Source of the DNA: Streptomyces sp. NBC_01497
Lineage (GTDB): Bacteria > Actinomycetota > Actinomycetes > Streptomycetales > Streptomycetaceae
Length of the DNA stretch: 64,000 nt
Assembly: GCF_036250695.1 (NCBI RefSeq)
Contig: NZ_CP109427.1
Span: 6,944,001 to 7,008,000, forward strand
Direction of reading: 5' to 3'
The number at the start of each line of letters is the position of its first letter. Position 1 is the first letter of the stretch. Shown here in pieces: positions 43,218 through 52,405 of the stretch. The notes below the pieces were generated by a model that did no database searches, was not told where the DNA came from, and saw nothing but the letters and a program-made list of their open reading frames with translations. Made by a program: the position numbers and the translations under genes.

Positions 43218-44642
43218 TCAGGCGAGCGACGCGACCCGTCGCATCGCCGCGCCCGCGGAGCTCTCCCGCAGGGCCACTTCGCGCAGGATCTCCCGTACAC
43301 ACCGCACGAACCTGGTGACGTTGGCGGCGGCGAGCTCCGTATCGGGGTAGCGGCCGAAGAGGTAGAGGCCCTCCAGCGTGCACACGACCCACAGGCACGC
43401 CTTGCCGCTGTCGGAGAGACGCAGGAGGGCCCGCGCGTTCCAGTCCGCCCAGTCCCGGGCCCCGGGGGAATCCCGCACGTCCATGTACGACAGCAGCGAG
43501 AAGGGGTCGGGAGTCGTCTTCTTGAAGTCCATCCCGAGCAGTTCGCACACCCGGAAGAACGGCACCCGCGCCACCTGCCTGGCCTCGCGGGCCGAACGCT
43601 GCGCGAGGCGCACGGCGGAGCGGAAGTCGGCCGCGGGCGGAAGGTCGATCTCCACCGGGCCGCCCTCCACGTACCAGCCGACCGAGGACGACCACTCGGA
43701 GCGCGAGCGGGTGTGGAACGGCATGACCGTACGGTAGGGGTCGGGCGCGCCCAGCCGCCGTGCGGCCAGGGCGTTCGCCGCGAGCACGCCCGCGGGCAGG
43801 GCGGCGCGCTCGGCCCGGCAGGCAGCCGCGAAGGCGTCCGTCTCGTCGGGGTCGAGCAACCACTCGAACACGGACCTCTGGGGCAGCAGTTCCTCCCCGG
43901 AGGTGCCCAGGGGCAGGGGGAAGCCCGGCGGCCTGCCGCCGCTGTCCGCGATGAAGCGCTCCCAACGCAGCACCGCCGGGTGGTCGCGGCCGACGAGGGC
44001 CGCCTCCCGGCGCTGCTCGTGGCTGTAGTTGACGTGGCTTCCGGTGTCGGGCAGCGAGGGGGCGCGCCGCTCCAGGGCCGCGCGGTAGAACTCGTGGATC
44101 TCGTGGACCATCGCGAACAGCGTGTAGCCGTCCGTCTGCGTGTGGTCGAAGGCCAGCACGACCGTGACGGAGTCGGCCCGTTGCACCGTCTCCACCACGT
44201 AACTCGGCCACTGGAGCGTGTCGGTCGCCGCGTCGAGCCGGTCGCGCAGGAACCGGTTGAGGACGCCGGCGTCGCGGAAGTCGCCCAGCACGGCGCTGTC
44301 CACGCCGACGACTTCCTGCGGCAGCGTGAAGCGGTGCAACTCCTCGCCCACGCTGCGAAATCCGCTGCGCAGGGTCTCATGCCGGCCGATCCAGGCCACC
44401 AGCGCACTGCCGAACGCGTCCAGTCGGAGTTCGCCCGGCATCTCGAAGGCGACACCGCCCCAGTCGGGGGTGCGCACCCCCCGCTCCTGGAGGCGCGCCA
44501 TGGTGCGGACGTGCGACTCCTGGTTGTACGAGGGCGCTACGGCGTCCCGCACCGCCGCTCGCGCGGCTGAGAGGGCAGGCGGGTGGAGCGTCCACTCCCG
44601 CACCTGCCCGGGACGTACGAGGTACTGGTTGAGTTCGGTCAT
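43218..44642 (-). CDS. Freestanding condensation-domain protein
   Basis: 474 residues with the NRPS condensation/acyltransferase fold from end to end. The active-site motif HHxxxDG appears as DHTQTDG at about residue 164 (VVLAFDHTQTDGYTLF): the catalytic second His, Asp and Gly are kept, the first His is Asp. No carrier or adenylation domain is attached, and no NRPS lies nearby. Stand-alone members include PapA-type acyltransferases and self-standing amide or ester synthases. ATG 44642 is chosen; GTG 44648 is possible. Neither has a clear ribosome-binding site. Confidence 0.75.
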   Translation of the reverse strand: MTELNQYLVRPGQVREWTLHPPALSAARAAVRDAVAPSYNQESHVRTMARLQERGVRTPDWGGVAFEMPGELRLDAFGSALVAWIGRHETLRSGFRSVGEELHRFTLPQEVVGVDSAVLGDFRDAGVLNRFLRDRLDAATDTLQWPSYVVETVQRADSVTVVLAFDHTQTDGYTLFAMVHEIHEFYRAALERRAPSLPDTGSHVNYSHEQRREAALVGRDHPAVLRWERFIADSGGRPPGFPLPLGTSGEELLPQRSVFEWLLDPDETDAFAAACRAERAALPAGVLAANALAARRLGAPDPYRTVMPFHTRSRSEWSSSVGWYVEGGPVEIDLPPAADFRSAVRLAQRSAREARQVARVPFFRVCELLGMDFKKTTPDPFSLLSYMDVRDSPGARDWADWNARALLRLSDSGKACLWVVCTLEGLYLFGRYPDTELAAANVTRFVRCVREILREVALRESSAGAAMRRVASLA

Positions 44643-44960
44643 TTTCACGCACGGCACAACGACGCCCCGCGGGGACGGGCACGTGACCCCCGGCGGGGCA
44701 AGAGTGTTCGGCGGCACCCTCCGACGGTTCGCGGATGCCCGCGCGCCCCTGCGGCGCCGGGCGGGCGGTGAACGTCCGTGTCTCCGTTGCGCTTTCGCGC
44801 CGAGCGCCGGTGCACGCCCCCGGGCGCGCCGCGTGGCGCAGTGCCCGGGTCCGGCCACGGCCGCGCGCCGCGGCGCACCCGTCGCCCCGCGCGTCGCGCC
44901 GGACGGGGTGACCTCGTCGCCGTAACGAGTCACGGAGGTCGCGGCAGCGGGGGCGGAGGC
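44643..44960. other. Intergenic stretch, no gene recognised
   Basis: Lies upstream of the condensation-domain gene and downstream of the broken DJ-1 gene (both minus strand). No promoter boxes could be assigned with confidence. Confidence 0.5.
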
Positions 44961-44985
44961 GGGGCCCGCCCGGAGTGCGGGCCCC
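44961..44985 (-). terminator. Terminator after the DJ-1/PfpI gene
   Basis: GGGGCCCGC and GCGGGCCCC form a perfect 9-bp stem with a seven-base loop, 25 bases past the minus-strand stop. Confidence 0.7.
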
Positions 44986-45009
44986 CTCGACTCCCTGAGG
45001 CCGTACGTC

Positions 45010-45732
45010 CTACCGTGACGGAGCGCGCTCGGCCAGTTCCTTCAGCAGCGCGTTCGCGGCGGCCTCGCCCGAGGCGGGGTTCTGCCCGGTGACGAGGTTG
45101 CCGTCGACGACCACGTACGGAGCCCACGCGGGTCCGGCCTCGAACTGCGCCCCCGCGCCCCGGAGCCGCTCCTCCAGCAGCCAGGGCGCGTTCGCCGCGA
45201 GGCCGACCTGCTGCTCCTCGTCGTCGGTGAAGGCGGTGAGCCTGCGTCCCTTGAACAGCCAGCTGCCATCGGGGTTGCCGGCGGCCATGAAGCTCGCGGG
45301 TCCGTGGCAGAGGGAGGCGACGACCTTGCTCGGGTCGTGCAGCATGGCCGCGAGGACGCGGCCCACGTCGGGGTTGACGGCGAGGTCCTGCATGGGCCCG
45401 TGGCCGCCGGGAACGAGGACGGCGTCGTAGTCGTCCGGGTCGATGTCCTCCAGTCGCGCGGGGGAGGCGAGCACGTCCTTCGTCTCCTCCAGGTAGGCGC
45501 GCAGCCCGGCCACCTTCTCGGCGTCGCCCCCGTTGGCGGACAGGGACAGCCCGAGCTCGTCGGCGACGGCCGGCAGGCCGCCCGGCGTCGCGAGCGTGAG
45601 CTCGGCTCCCGCCCGGCTGAGGATGCCGTGGGGAACCGCGAACTCCTCCGCTCAGAATCCGGTGGGCCGTTGCGTCCCGTCCTTCTGGCTCCAGTACTTC
45701 GCCGAGGTCAGCACGATGAGTACCGATGGCAT
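45010..45732 (-). pseudogene. DJ-1/PfpI family protein interrupted by one in-frame TGA
   Basis: Read from ATG 45732 the frame gives MPSVLIVLTSAKYWSQKDG, then TQRPTGF, TGA (45652-45654), AEEFAVPHGILSRAG and an uninterrupted remainder to 45010. Relatives have Trp at the stop position (TGFWAEE), so a TGG-to-TGA change explains it. The nucleophile elbow ASLCHGPASF and PGGHGPMQD are intact. AGGAGG lies 10 bases before the ATG. If there is no readthrough, only a fragment from GTG 45513 could be made, lacking the first strand and the conserved Glu region. A recent nonsense mutation, a base-call error or true readthrough cannot be told apart here. Confidence 0.8.
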
Positions 45733-46072
45733 GGCATGACGTCCTCCTGTTGTTCACGAGGCCCCGGAAGGGGCCGGATGCGCACGGCTCACGCGTGCGG
45801 GCGTGGTGCGGCGGCACCGGTGGCGCTGATGCGGCCCGGTTCCTGGTTGCCGCGTGGACTCCCCTGCCTTCACCAGCATGCCTTCCACAGAAACGAGCTT
45901 CCATGGAAGTCGTGAGGTCAGGGGAATGCCCGTCTTGGAAAAGCACCGGGCCCCGCGGAAAACTTCCCCCGCGGCCCGCCAGGGCGGATGCCCCGTGGCG
46001 CGGCGAGCGGCTGCCCCGACGCGCCCGGTGGCCGTCGGGGCAGCCGCACAGGCCCCGCAGCGGCGCCGGACG
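45733..46072. other. Intergenic region with a palindrome
   Basis: 340 bases between the MarR gene and the DJ-1 gene. Apart from the TTCCATGGAA palindrome listed separately no gene is recognised. Confidence 0.5.
45898..45909. promoter_or_regulatory. Putative MarR operator
   Basis: CTTCCATGGAAG is a perfect 12-bp palindrome about 165 bases upstream of the DJ-1 start, with CTTCCA repeated nearby at about 45882. MarR dimers bind such sites, and the marR gene is adjacent. Confidence 0.45.
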
Positions 46073-46618
46073 TCAGGACCCACCGGCGGTGGACTCCTCG
46101 ACGAGCTCCTGCAGCCGGGTGAGCAGGTCGAGGCAGATGTGGATCTGCTCCTCGCCGAGCTGGTCGAGTCCGCTGTAGCGCGATGAGCAGATCTCGCGCA
46201 TCGCGGCGTCGGCGATCTCCTTCCCCGCCGGTTCGAGGCGTACGAGCAGACCCCGCAGGACGTCCGGGTCCGCGACCCTGGTCACCAGGCCGATCTCGAC
46301 GAGCCGGTCGATCTGCTTGCTCACCGCGCCCGAGGTGATGAGCAGTTGGCGGAACAGCTCCGTCGGGCTCGCCGCGTACCTGGGAGCCGACCGGCCGAGG
46401 ACCAGCAGGATGCGCATCTCGCCGGGCCCGAGCCCGTACGTCCGGGTGAGCGTGGTGAAGGCCCGTTCGAAATGCTGCGCCAGACGCCGTACGGCGGAAC
46501 CGATCAGGAACGGGGAGACGTCCAGCCCGTCGAGCTCGGCGGCCCACGCCGCGGCGACGCGTCGCGGATCGGGCCGGGGGGCGGGCGCGGCCCCGGTCGG
46601 GTCAGCCGTCGAGGACAC
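46073..46618 (-). CDS. MarR family transcriptional regulator
   Basis: 181 residues. Winged helix: LGPGEMRILLVLGRSAPRYA, SPTELFRQLLITSGAVSKQI, DRLVEIGLVTRVADPDVLRG, with dimer helices at both ends. It probably controls the adjacent DJ-1 gene in response to oxidants or phenols (inference from position). GTG 46618 with AAAGG eight bases upstream is chosen; a longer frame toward 46783 lacks homology. Confidence 0.87.
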   Translation of the reverse strand: MSSTADPTGAAPAPRPDPRRVAAAWAAELDGLDVSPFLIGSAVRRLAQHFERAFTTLTRTYGLGPGEMRILLVLGRSAPRYAASPTELFRQLLITSGAVSKQIDRLVEIGLVTRVADPDVLRGLLVRLEPAGKEIADAAMREICSSRYSGLDQLGEEQIHICLDLLTRLQELVEESTAGGS

Positions 46619-46968
46619 GACATCCGCCTTTCGACTCCGGGTGGGCAGGCCGCCATCGTATCGCCGCCTGTCAGGGGCTCGCGGCGGTCCGCGGGCCGGG
46701 CGGCGCAGCAGGTGCGTCCGCCGCTCCCGTCGTGCCCGCGGTGGCGGACCGGCCGCCACGGGCGCCGGGACGTCCGGCGCCACTTCGGTCCGTCGCAGGT
46801 CTTTACGCGAGTGCTACGCATGGATTACAACAGGCAATCATCCGATGTTATTTGATGCCCGCGCCGATCGCTGTCGCGTGGGCCCGGTGAAGAGCGCGCA
46901 TCGCAGAACATTCGTCGGACCACTGTGGGTGTCACGGTGGGCGGCCCCTCGACGCCCTGGAGGGCATC
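46619..46968. other. Divergent promoter region
   Basis: 350 bases between the MarR gene and the large glycosidase gene. A relatively AT-rich patch at 46805-46858 (TTTACGCGAGTGCTACGCAT then ATCCGATGTTATTTGATG) is the likely promoter area. No gene recognised. Confidence 0.5.
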
Positions 46969-49900
46969 GTGCAGACAAGACCTCCGCACCGGCGGCGGCC
47001 AGGACTCGGCAGAGTCCTCCCGCTCTGGCCGGCCCTGCTCGCCGTTCTCGCCGGCCTGGTCCTCGCGGCCCCCGGCACGGCGTCCGCCGCGAGTGCGACG
47101 ACCGCGTGGCGAGGCGGCGCCTTCCACCTCGACCCCGAGGCCGTCGTCAGCCGCTCGGACATCGTGCTCGGGGCGCCCGGCCTGACCGGCAGCGCCTCCA
47201 TGCCGCTCGGCAACGGTTCCCTCGGAGTCGCCGCCTGGGCGGAGAACGGCTTCACGGCCCAGCTCAACCGGTCCGACACCATGCCCGACCGCAAGTCGCC
47301 GGGCCAACTGGCCATCCCGGGCCTGTCGGTGATCACCCACGCGCCCGACTTCAGCGGCCGCCTCGACCTGACCGACGGCGTACTGCGCGAGTCGGGCGGC
47401 GGGATGTCCCTGAAGGCATGGGTCGCCACCGACAAGGACGAACTCGTCGTCGACGTCTCCGGAGCCGACCCGCGCATCCCGCAGACGGCCACGGTCAGCC
47501 TGTGGAACGGGCGCAGCCCCGCAGCCGCCGTCCAGGGCACCACCGCCACCCTCGCGGAGACCTGGAAGGACAGCGACCCGGCCATCGGCAGCGGCAGGAC
47601 CTTCGGCTCCCTCGCCGCGCTCACCGCCGGCGGCCGGGACGTCCGGGTCGGCGTCGCGAGCCCCACACAGGTGAAGGCCTCCTTCACGCCGCACGCCGAC
47701 GGCACCTTCCGTGTCGTCGTGGCCTCGCCGGCCTGGACCGGCGGCGACGCCGCCAAGAAGGCCCGGAAGGTCATCGGGAACGACGCGTCCACCGCGGCCA
47801 CGAAACTGATGTCCCGCCAGAACGCCTGGTGGAAGGGGTTCTGGAAGACCTCGGGGCTCGTCACCATGGACTCCGCCGACGGCAGCGCCGCGTACATCGA
47901 GAACCTGCGCACGCTGTACCTCTACGAGGAGGCGGCGTCGATGAAGAAGGGCATCTACCCCGGCAGCCAGGCCGGCGAGGCGGACATGTTCGCCTGGGAC
48001 AAGGACACCCAGACGTGGACGCCCTCCGCGTACTGGCTCTGGAACCTGCGCACCCAGATCGCCGCGAACATGAGCTCGGGCAACTACGACCTGAACACCC
48101 CGATCTTCGACATGTACGCCGAGGACGTGCCCGGGATCGAGGCGTGGACCAAGCTCGCCATGGGCGGCAGGCCCGGTTCCTGCGTGCCCGAGACGATGCG
48201 CTTCAACGGCAACGGGCTCGACGTGGCGACCGGCAACTGCAGTGAGGCCAGTTCGCCCAACTGGAACGCGCTGGACATCTCCAGCGGGCCCGAGGTCGCC
48301 CTCTACATGTGGGAGCAGTACGAGGCCACCGGTGATCGCGCCATGCTCCGCACGTACTGGCCGTTCATCAAGTCGACCGTCCGCTTCCAGCTCGCCTACC
48401 AGAAGGTCGGCGCGGACGGCCTGCTGCACGCCAACGCCAACGCGCACGAGACGCAGTGGGCCGTACAGGACCCGACCACCGACATCGCGGTGGACAAAGC
48501 CGTCTTCCCGGTGGTCGTGGCGGCGGCGAAGGCCCTCGGCACCGACCTCACCGGTGACGCCGGCCTCGTACGGCAGGTCAAGAAGGCCGAGACGCAGATC
48601 CCCCCGTACCCGCGTACCGACGACGCCACCCGCACGCAACTGCTCAACCCGCACTACACGCAGGCCGAGACGGACGCGGCCGACGCCACGGGCACCGACA
48701 TGGTCGGGATCTCGTACGAGCCGGCCGCCCAGCGCCAGAACGGCGAGAACATCGAGCTCGAACCGCTGTGGCCCTGGAACACCGTAAGCGACCAGGACAC
48801 GGGCCTCTTCGCCCTCGAACAGCGCTCCTACGACCACCGGCCCAACAAGGGCGGCAACGACTGGTCCATGGACGCGATCGACGCCGCCCGCCTCCAGCGC
48901 CCCGACGAGGTCCGCGCGGACCTCGTCTCGATCACCGAGGGCCACCAGGTCTACCCCAACGGCTTCGCCGACCTCGGAAACACCGTCGGCTACCAGCCCT
49001 ACATCGAGCAGGAGGCCGGCGTCGCCACCGCCGTGGACGAGGCGCTGGCACAGGACTACGACGGCATCATCCGCTTCGCGCCCGCCTGGCCGAGCGACTG
49101 GAACGGCGCCGGCAGCGTCCACATCCAGCACAAGGACACGGTGGACGTGCAGGTCCACGACGGGCAGCTCACCACGGCGGCGATCGAGGCCGGCACCACC
49201 GGCACCCTCAAGGTCAAGAACCCCTGGCCCGGCCACCAGGTCACGGTCGTGGACGGCGACAGCGGCCGCACCGTCGTGCGCCCCACCGGCTCGGCCCTGC
49301 TGAGCGTCCCGGTGCGGGCGGGCTCGTCCTACCTGGTGGAGCAGGCGGCAGCGCCGACGACGAAGGCGCCGTACGCGGCCGTCGGCGGCACCGCCCCCGA
49401 CACGGCCCGCCACCTCGGCCCGGTGCAGATCGGGCTGGACCCCGACACCTCCCGGGGCACCTCGACGGTCGGTACCGTCCTCGGGGCGTCCGACGCCTCC
49501 TTCGGCCTGACGCGGATCGACGACCCGTCCGATCCCGCGCCGGCGGGCACCGTGGCGGGCCGGACCGCCCGCACGGCGGGCACCGGCACCGGTCCGGCAT
49601 CCATGGCCTTCGACGTCGACAACGCCGTGGCCGCCACCGGTTCGTACAGCGGCACGGTCTCCGTCTCCTACTACGACGCGGGCACGGGCAGCCTCACGCT
49701 CCGCTACGACGCGGGCCCGGGCAAGACGGACCGCGTGGCCGGGACCATCCATCTGGGCGGCACCGACACCTGGCGCAGCGCCGACCTGCCCCTTACCGGC
49801 GCGTACTTCGGCGGCCTGGGCGAGGGCGGCGCCGACCTGTCACTGCAGGGCACGGCGCCCTTCAGCGTGCACAGCGCCGCCCTCGCCGTCACCGGTGCCC

Positions 49901-50940
49901 GGGTGCCCGACCGGCAGGAGTTCCCACCGGCCCCGGCGATCACGTCGCCGAAGTCCGGTGCCACCGTCCCGCTCTCCTCGCCGGTCTCGGGGACCGCGAT
50001 CCCGGACGGCGCCGTGGCGGTCCTGAACGGGACGTCCCCCCTGTGCACGGCGACCGCCGACGCCTCGGGCGCCTGGAGCTGTGCCCCGGACGGCGGGTTC
50101 ACAGCGGGGCGGCAGAGCCTCACCGTCACCGTCACCGACCCGACAGGTGTCACCGGCCCCGCCTCGGTGGCCACCGGCTTCACCGCCTCCGACCGGCCCC
50201 CGGGCACCGACGTCGTCGGCGCCGTACTGGGCACCGAGAACCACGCGTACGGCATGAGCCAGGACGAGAAGGCGTCCAGCGGCTTCGACGGGCCGACCAC
50301 GGCGGCCACCGTGGACGGGGTGTCCGCGCGCAGCAGCACCCAGAGCAACATCTACTTCGACATCGACGACTCCGTGGCGCACGCCGGGTTCTACACGGCG
50401 GCGTTCACCATCTCCTACTACGACCAGGGCACCGGCTCCTTCGCCGTCCACTACGACGACGGGAGCAAGGACCCCTACAAGGCGACCGGCTCCGTACAGC
50501 TGACCGGCACGGACACCTGGAAGACAGCGACCGTGAACGCCCCCGACGCCTACTTCGGCGGCGGTCAGCACTCCGGCGCCGACTTCCGTATCCGCAACGG
50601 CGGCGGTCAGGTGACGGTCCACAGCGTGGCGGTGCGGCTCAGCGGCGCGGGCGTGCCCGACGCGGCCGACTTCCCGCCGCCCGTGCGGATCACCTCCCCG
50701 GCCGAAGGGGCGACCGTCACGGGCGCCCTCGAAGTGCGGGGCGCGGCCGAACCCGGCGCCCGGGTGACCGTACAGGCGGACGGCACCGACCTGTGCGCCT
50801 CCCCGGTCTCGGACGACGGGACCTGGACGTGCACCGCGTCTTCGGCGCCCGCCGGCGGATCGCACACGCTGACCGCGAGCGCTCAGGACGCCACCGCCAC
50901 CCCGGCCCGGTCAGAACCGGTGACCGTGACCATCGGCTGA
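46969..50940 (+). CDS. Secreted six-hairpin glycosidase-like protein with duplicated C-terminal modules
   Basis: 1323 residues. Sec signal peptide (WPALLAVLAGLVLAAPGTASA), a DUF5703/GH95-like N-terminal beta-sandwich (SMPLGNGSLGVAAWAENGFT), an alpha/alpha barrel at about 300-720 (YLYEEAASMKKGIYPGSQAG, LQRPDEVRADLVSITEGHQV) and a GH95-like C-cap. From about 830 two copies of a module pair follow: a carbohydrate-binding-like beta domain (SYYDAGTGSLTLRYDAG / SYYDQGTGSFAVHYDDG; GTDTWRSADL / GTDTWKTATV) and an Ig-like domain (AITSPKSGATVPL / RITSPAEGATVTG). It should act on extracellular glycans; fucosidase, galactosidase or other specificity is open. GTG 46969 has GGAGG five bases ahead. Confidence 0.8.
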   Translation: MQTRPPHRRRPGLGRVLPLWPALLAVLAGLVLAAPGTASAASATTAWRGGAFHLDPEAVVSRSDIVLGAPGLTGSASMPLGNGSLGVAAWAENGFTAQLNRSDTMPDRKSPGQLAIPGLSVITHAPDFSGRLDLTDGVLRESGGGMSLKAWVATDKDELVVDVSGADPRIPQTATVSLWNGRSPAAAVQGTTATLAETWKDSDPAIGSGRTFGSLAALTAGGRDVRVGVASPTQVKASFTPHADGTFRVVVASPAWTGGDAAKKARKVIGNDASTAATKLMSRQNAWWKGFWKTSGLVTMDSADGSAAYIENLRTLYLYEEAASMKKGIYPGSQAGEADMFAWDKDTQTWTPSAYWLWNLRTQIAANMSSGNYDLNTPIFDMYAEDVPGIEAWTKLAMGGRPGSCVPETMRFNGNGLDVATGNCSEASSPNWNALDISSGPEVALYMWEQYEATGDRAMLRTYWPFIKSTVRFQLAYQKVGADGLLHANANAHETQWAVQDPTTDIAVDKAVFPVVVAAAKALGTDLTGDAGLVRQVKKAETQIPPYPRTDDATRTQLLNPHYTQAETDAADATGTDMVGISYEPAAQRQNGENIELEPLWPWNTVSDQDTGLFALEQRSYDHRPNKGGNDWSMDAIDAARLQRPDEVRADLVSITEGHQVYPNGFADLGNTVGYQPYIEQEAGVATAVDEALAQDYDGIIRFAPAWPSDWNGAGSVHIQHKDTVDVQVHDGQLTTAAIEAGTTGTLKVKNPWPGHQVTVVDGDSGRTVVRPTGSALLSVPVRAGSSYLVEQAAAPTTKAPYAAVGGTAPDTARHLGPVQIGLDPDTSRGTSTVGTVLGASDASFGLTRIDDPSDPAPAGTVAGRTARTAGTGTGPASMAFDVDNAVAATGSYSGTVSVSYYDAGTGSLTLRYDAGPGKTDRVAGTIHLGGTDTWRSADLPLTGAYFGGLGEGGADLSLQGTAPFSVHSAALAVTGARVPDRQEFPPAPAITSPKSGATVPLSSPVSGTAIPDGAVAVLNGTSPLCTATADASGAWSCAPDGGFTAGRQSLTVTVTDPTGVTGPASVATGFTASDRPPGTDVVGAVLGTENHAYGMSQDEKASSGFDGPTTAATVDGVSARSSTQSNIYFDIDDSVAHAGFYTAAFTISYYDQGTGSFAVHYDDGSKDPYKATGSVQLTGTDTWKTATVNAPDAYFGGGQHSGADFRIRNGGGQVTVHSVAVRLSGAGVPDAADFPPPVRITSPAEGATVTGALEVRGAAEPGARVTVQADGTDLCASPVSDDGTWTCTASSAPAGGSHTLTASAQDATATPARSEPVTVTIG

Positions 50941-51028
50941 CGCCCCCCGGGTCACCGTCGTGGCCGGCGCCACCGGCCCGCGGTCCCGGCCGGCGGTACG
51001 GGCTGACGCCTTCGGCCACCCCCGGTCG

Positions 51029-51070
51029 ACGGCGCCCGTCGCCCCCCTCCAGGGGGTCGGCGGGCGCCGT
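51029..51070. terminator. Bidirectional hairpin between convergent genes
   Basis: ACGGCGCCCG and CGGGCGCCGT flank an inner CCCCCCT/AGGGGG stem. It separates the glycosidase gene and the convergent sigma-factor gene. Confidence 0.7.
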
Positions 51071-51166
51071 CGCGTACGGGTCCCGCCGTACGGTGCTCAC
51101 GGACTTCGCACCCAGGTACGGCAGCCAGGCCGGGCGCCGTACCGCGTTCCGCGCTGGTTCCGCGGT

Positions 51167-51210
51167 GGATCCGGGCGGGATCCGGGCGGGATCCGAGCGG
51201 GATCCGGGCG
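51167..51210. repeat. Four tandem 11-bp repeats
   Basis: GGATCCGGGCG is repeated four times without gaps (third copy GGATCCGAGCG), just beyond the stop of the sigma-factor gene. Confidence 0.9.
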
Positions 51211-51217
51211 GCCCGTG

Positions 51218-52405
51218 TCAGCGGCTCCGGAGGCCGTTGAGCCGGGCGGCCCGGCGCGTCAGGTGCTCACGCTCGGCGAGGTTCGGTGCCTTCATGGCGG
51301 CCTCGGCGTACAGCCGTGCCGCCGTCGTCAGGTCACCCTCGCGCTCGTGGAGGTACGCCGCCACCGCGGTGTGACGGGGCAGGGAGTCGTCCAGCGCGGC
51401 GAGCGCCACCAGCCCGGCGCGCGGCCCGTCGGCCTCGCCGACGGCGACCGCGCGGTTGAGCCGGACGACCGGACTGTCCGTCAGGCGCGCGAGCTCGTCG
51501 TACCACTCGACGATCTGCACCCAGTCCGTCTCCTGCGCCGTGGGCGCGTCGGCGTGGAGCGCCGCGACGGCGGCCTGGGCCTGGAACTCGCCGAGCCGGT
51601 CGCGGACGAGTGCCGCCTGCAGGATCTCGACGCCTTCGGCGATCAAGGCGGTGTCCCACAGGGCGCGGTCCTGTTCGGCCAGCGGCACCAGCGCACCGTC
51701 GGGCGTTCTCCGCCCGGCGCGCCGGGCATGGTGGAGCAGCATGAGGGCGAGCAGCCCCGCCACCTCGGGGTGGTCGATCGCCACCGCGAGCTGCCGGGTG
51801 AGCCGGATGGCCTCAGCGGCGAGGTCGACGTCGCCGGAGTAGCCCTCGTTGAAGACCAGGTAGAGGACGCGCAGCACCGTCGCCACGTCACCTGGCTTCT
51901 CGAAGCGCACACCGGAGACGGTGCGCTTGGCGCGGCTGATCCGCTGCGCCATGGTCGCCTCGGGGACCAGATAGGCCTGGGCGATCTGCCGGGTGGTCAG
52001 GCCGCCGACGGCGCGCAGGGTGAGCGCGACGGCGGACGCCGCCGTCAGCGACGGATGGGCGCACAGGAAGTAGAGCTGCAGGGTGTCGTCAACCGCGGAC
52101 GCGGGCCCGGGCGACGGCTCCTCTCCGACGAGGTCCTCACGCCGACGGCGGGCCGTCTCCGACCGGGTCGCGTCGAGGAACCGGCGCCAGGCCACCGTGA
52201 CGAGCCAGCCCTTCGGGTCCCGCAGGGGATCTCCCCCGCCCGAGGGGGTCGGGGAGGGGGCGGCCCGCCACACCCGGACCGCCTCCACCAGTGCCTCCTG
52301 CACGGCGTCCTCGGCCGCCGCGAAGTCGGCTCCGCGGCGGACGAGGATCCCGAGCACGCTCGGCACGAGGCTCCGCAGCAGGACCTCGTCCACCGCGGAT
52401 CTCAC
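51218..52405 (-). CDS. ECF sigma factor of the ECF42 type with C-terminal extension
   Basis: 395 residues. Sigma region 2 (ADFAAAEDAVQEALVEAVRV) and region 4 (GLTTRQIAQAYLVPEATMAQ) are followed by a long helical DUF6596/TPR-like C-terminus of over 200 residues (VLRVLYLVFNEGYSGDVDLA). ECF42 sigma factors have this extension in place of an anti-sigma factor and sit beside DGPF proteins, exactly as here. The GTG at 52405 overlaps the stop of the DGPF gene (GTGA), so the pair is coupled. It should direct transcription from the TGTCGA/CGTC promoter upstream. Confidence 0.9.
   Translation of the reverse strand: MRSAVDEVLLRSLVPSVLGILVRRGADFAAAEDAVQEALVEAVRVWRAAPSPTPSGGGDPLRDPKGWLVTVAWRRFLDATRSETARRRREDLVGEEPSPGPASAVDDTLQLYFLCAHPSLTAASAVALTLRAVGGLTTRQIAQAYLVPEATMAQRISRAKRTVSGVRFEKPGDVATVLRVLYLVFNEGYSGDVDLAAEAIRLTRQLAVAIDHPEVAGLLALMLLHHARRAGRRTPDGALVPLAEQDRALWDTALIAEGVEILQAALVRDRLGEFQAQAAVAALHADAPTAQETDWVQIVEWYDELARLTDSPVVRLNRAVAVGEADGPRAGLVALAALDDSLPRHTAVAAYLHEREGDLTTAARLYAEAAMKAPNLAEREHLTRRAARLNGLRSR

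Noticed and set aside
46825..49752. A 975-codon antisense frame opposite the glycosidase gene
   Set aside because: Shadow frame; Val/Gly/Arg-rich without motifs.
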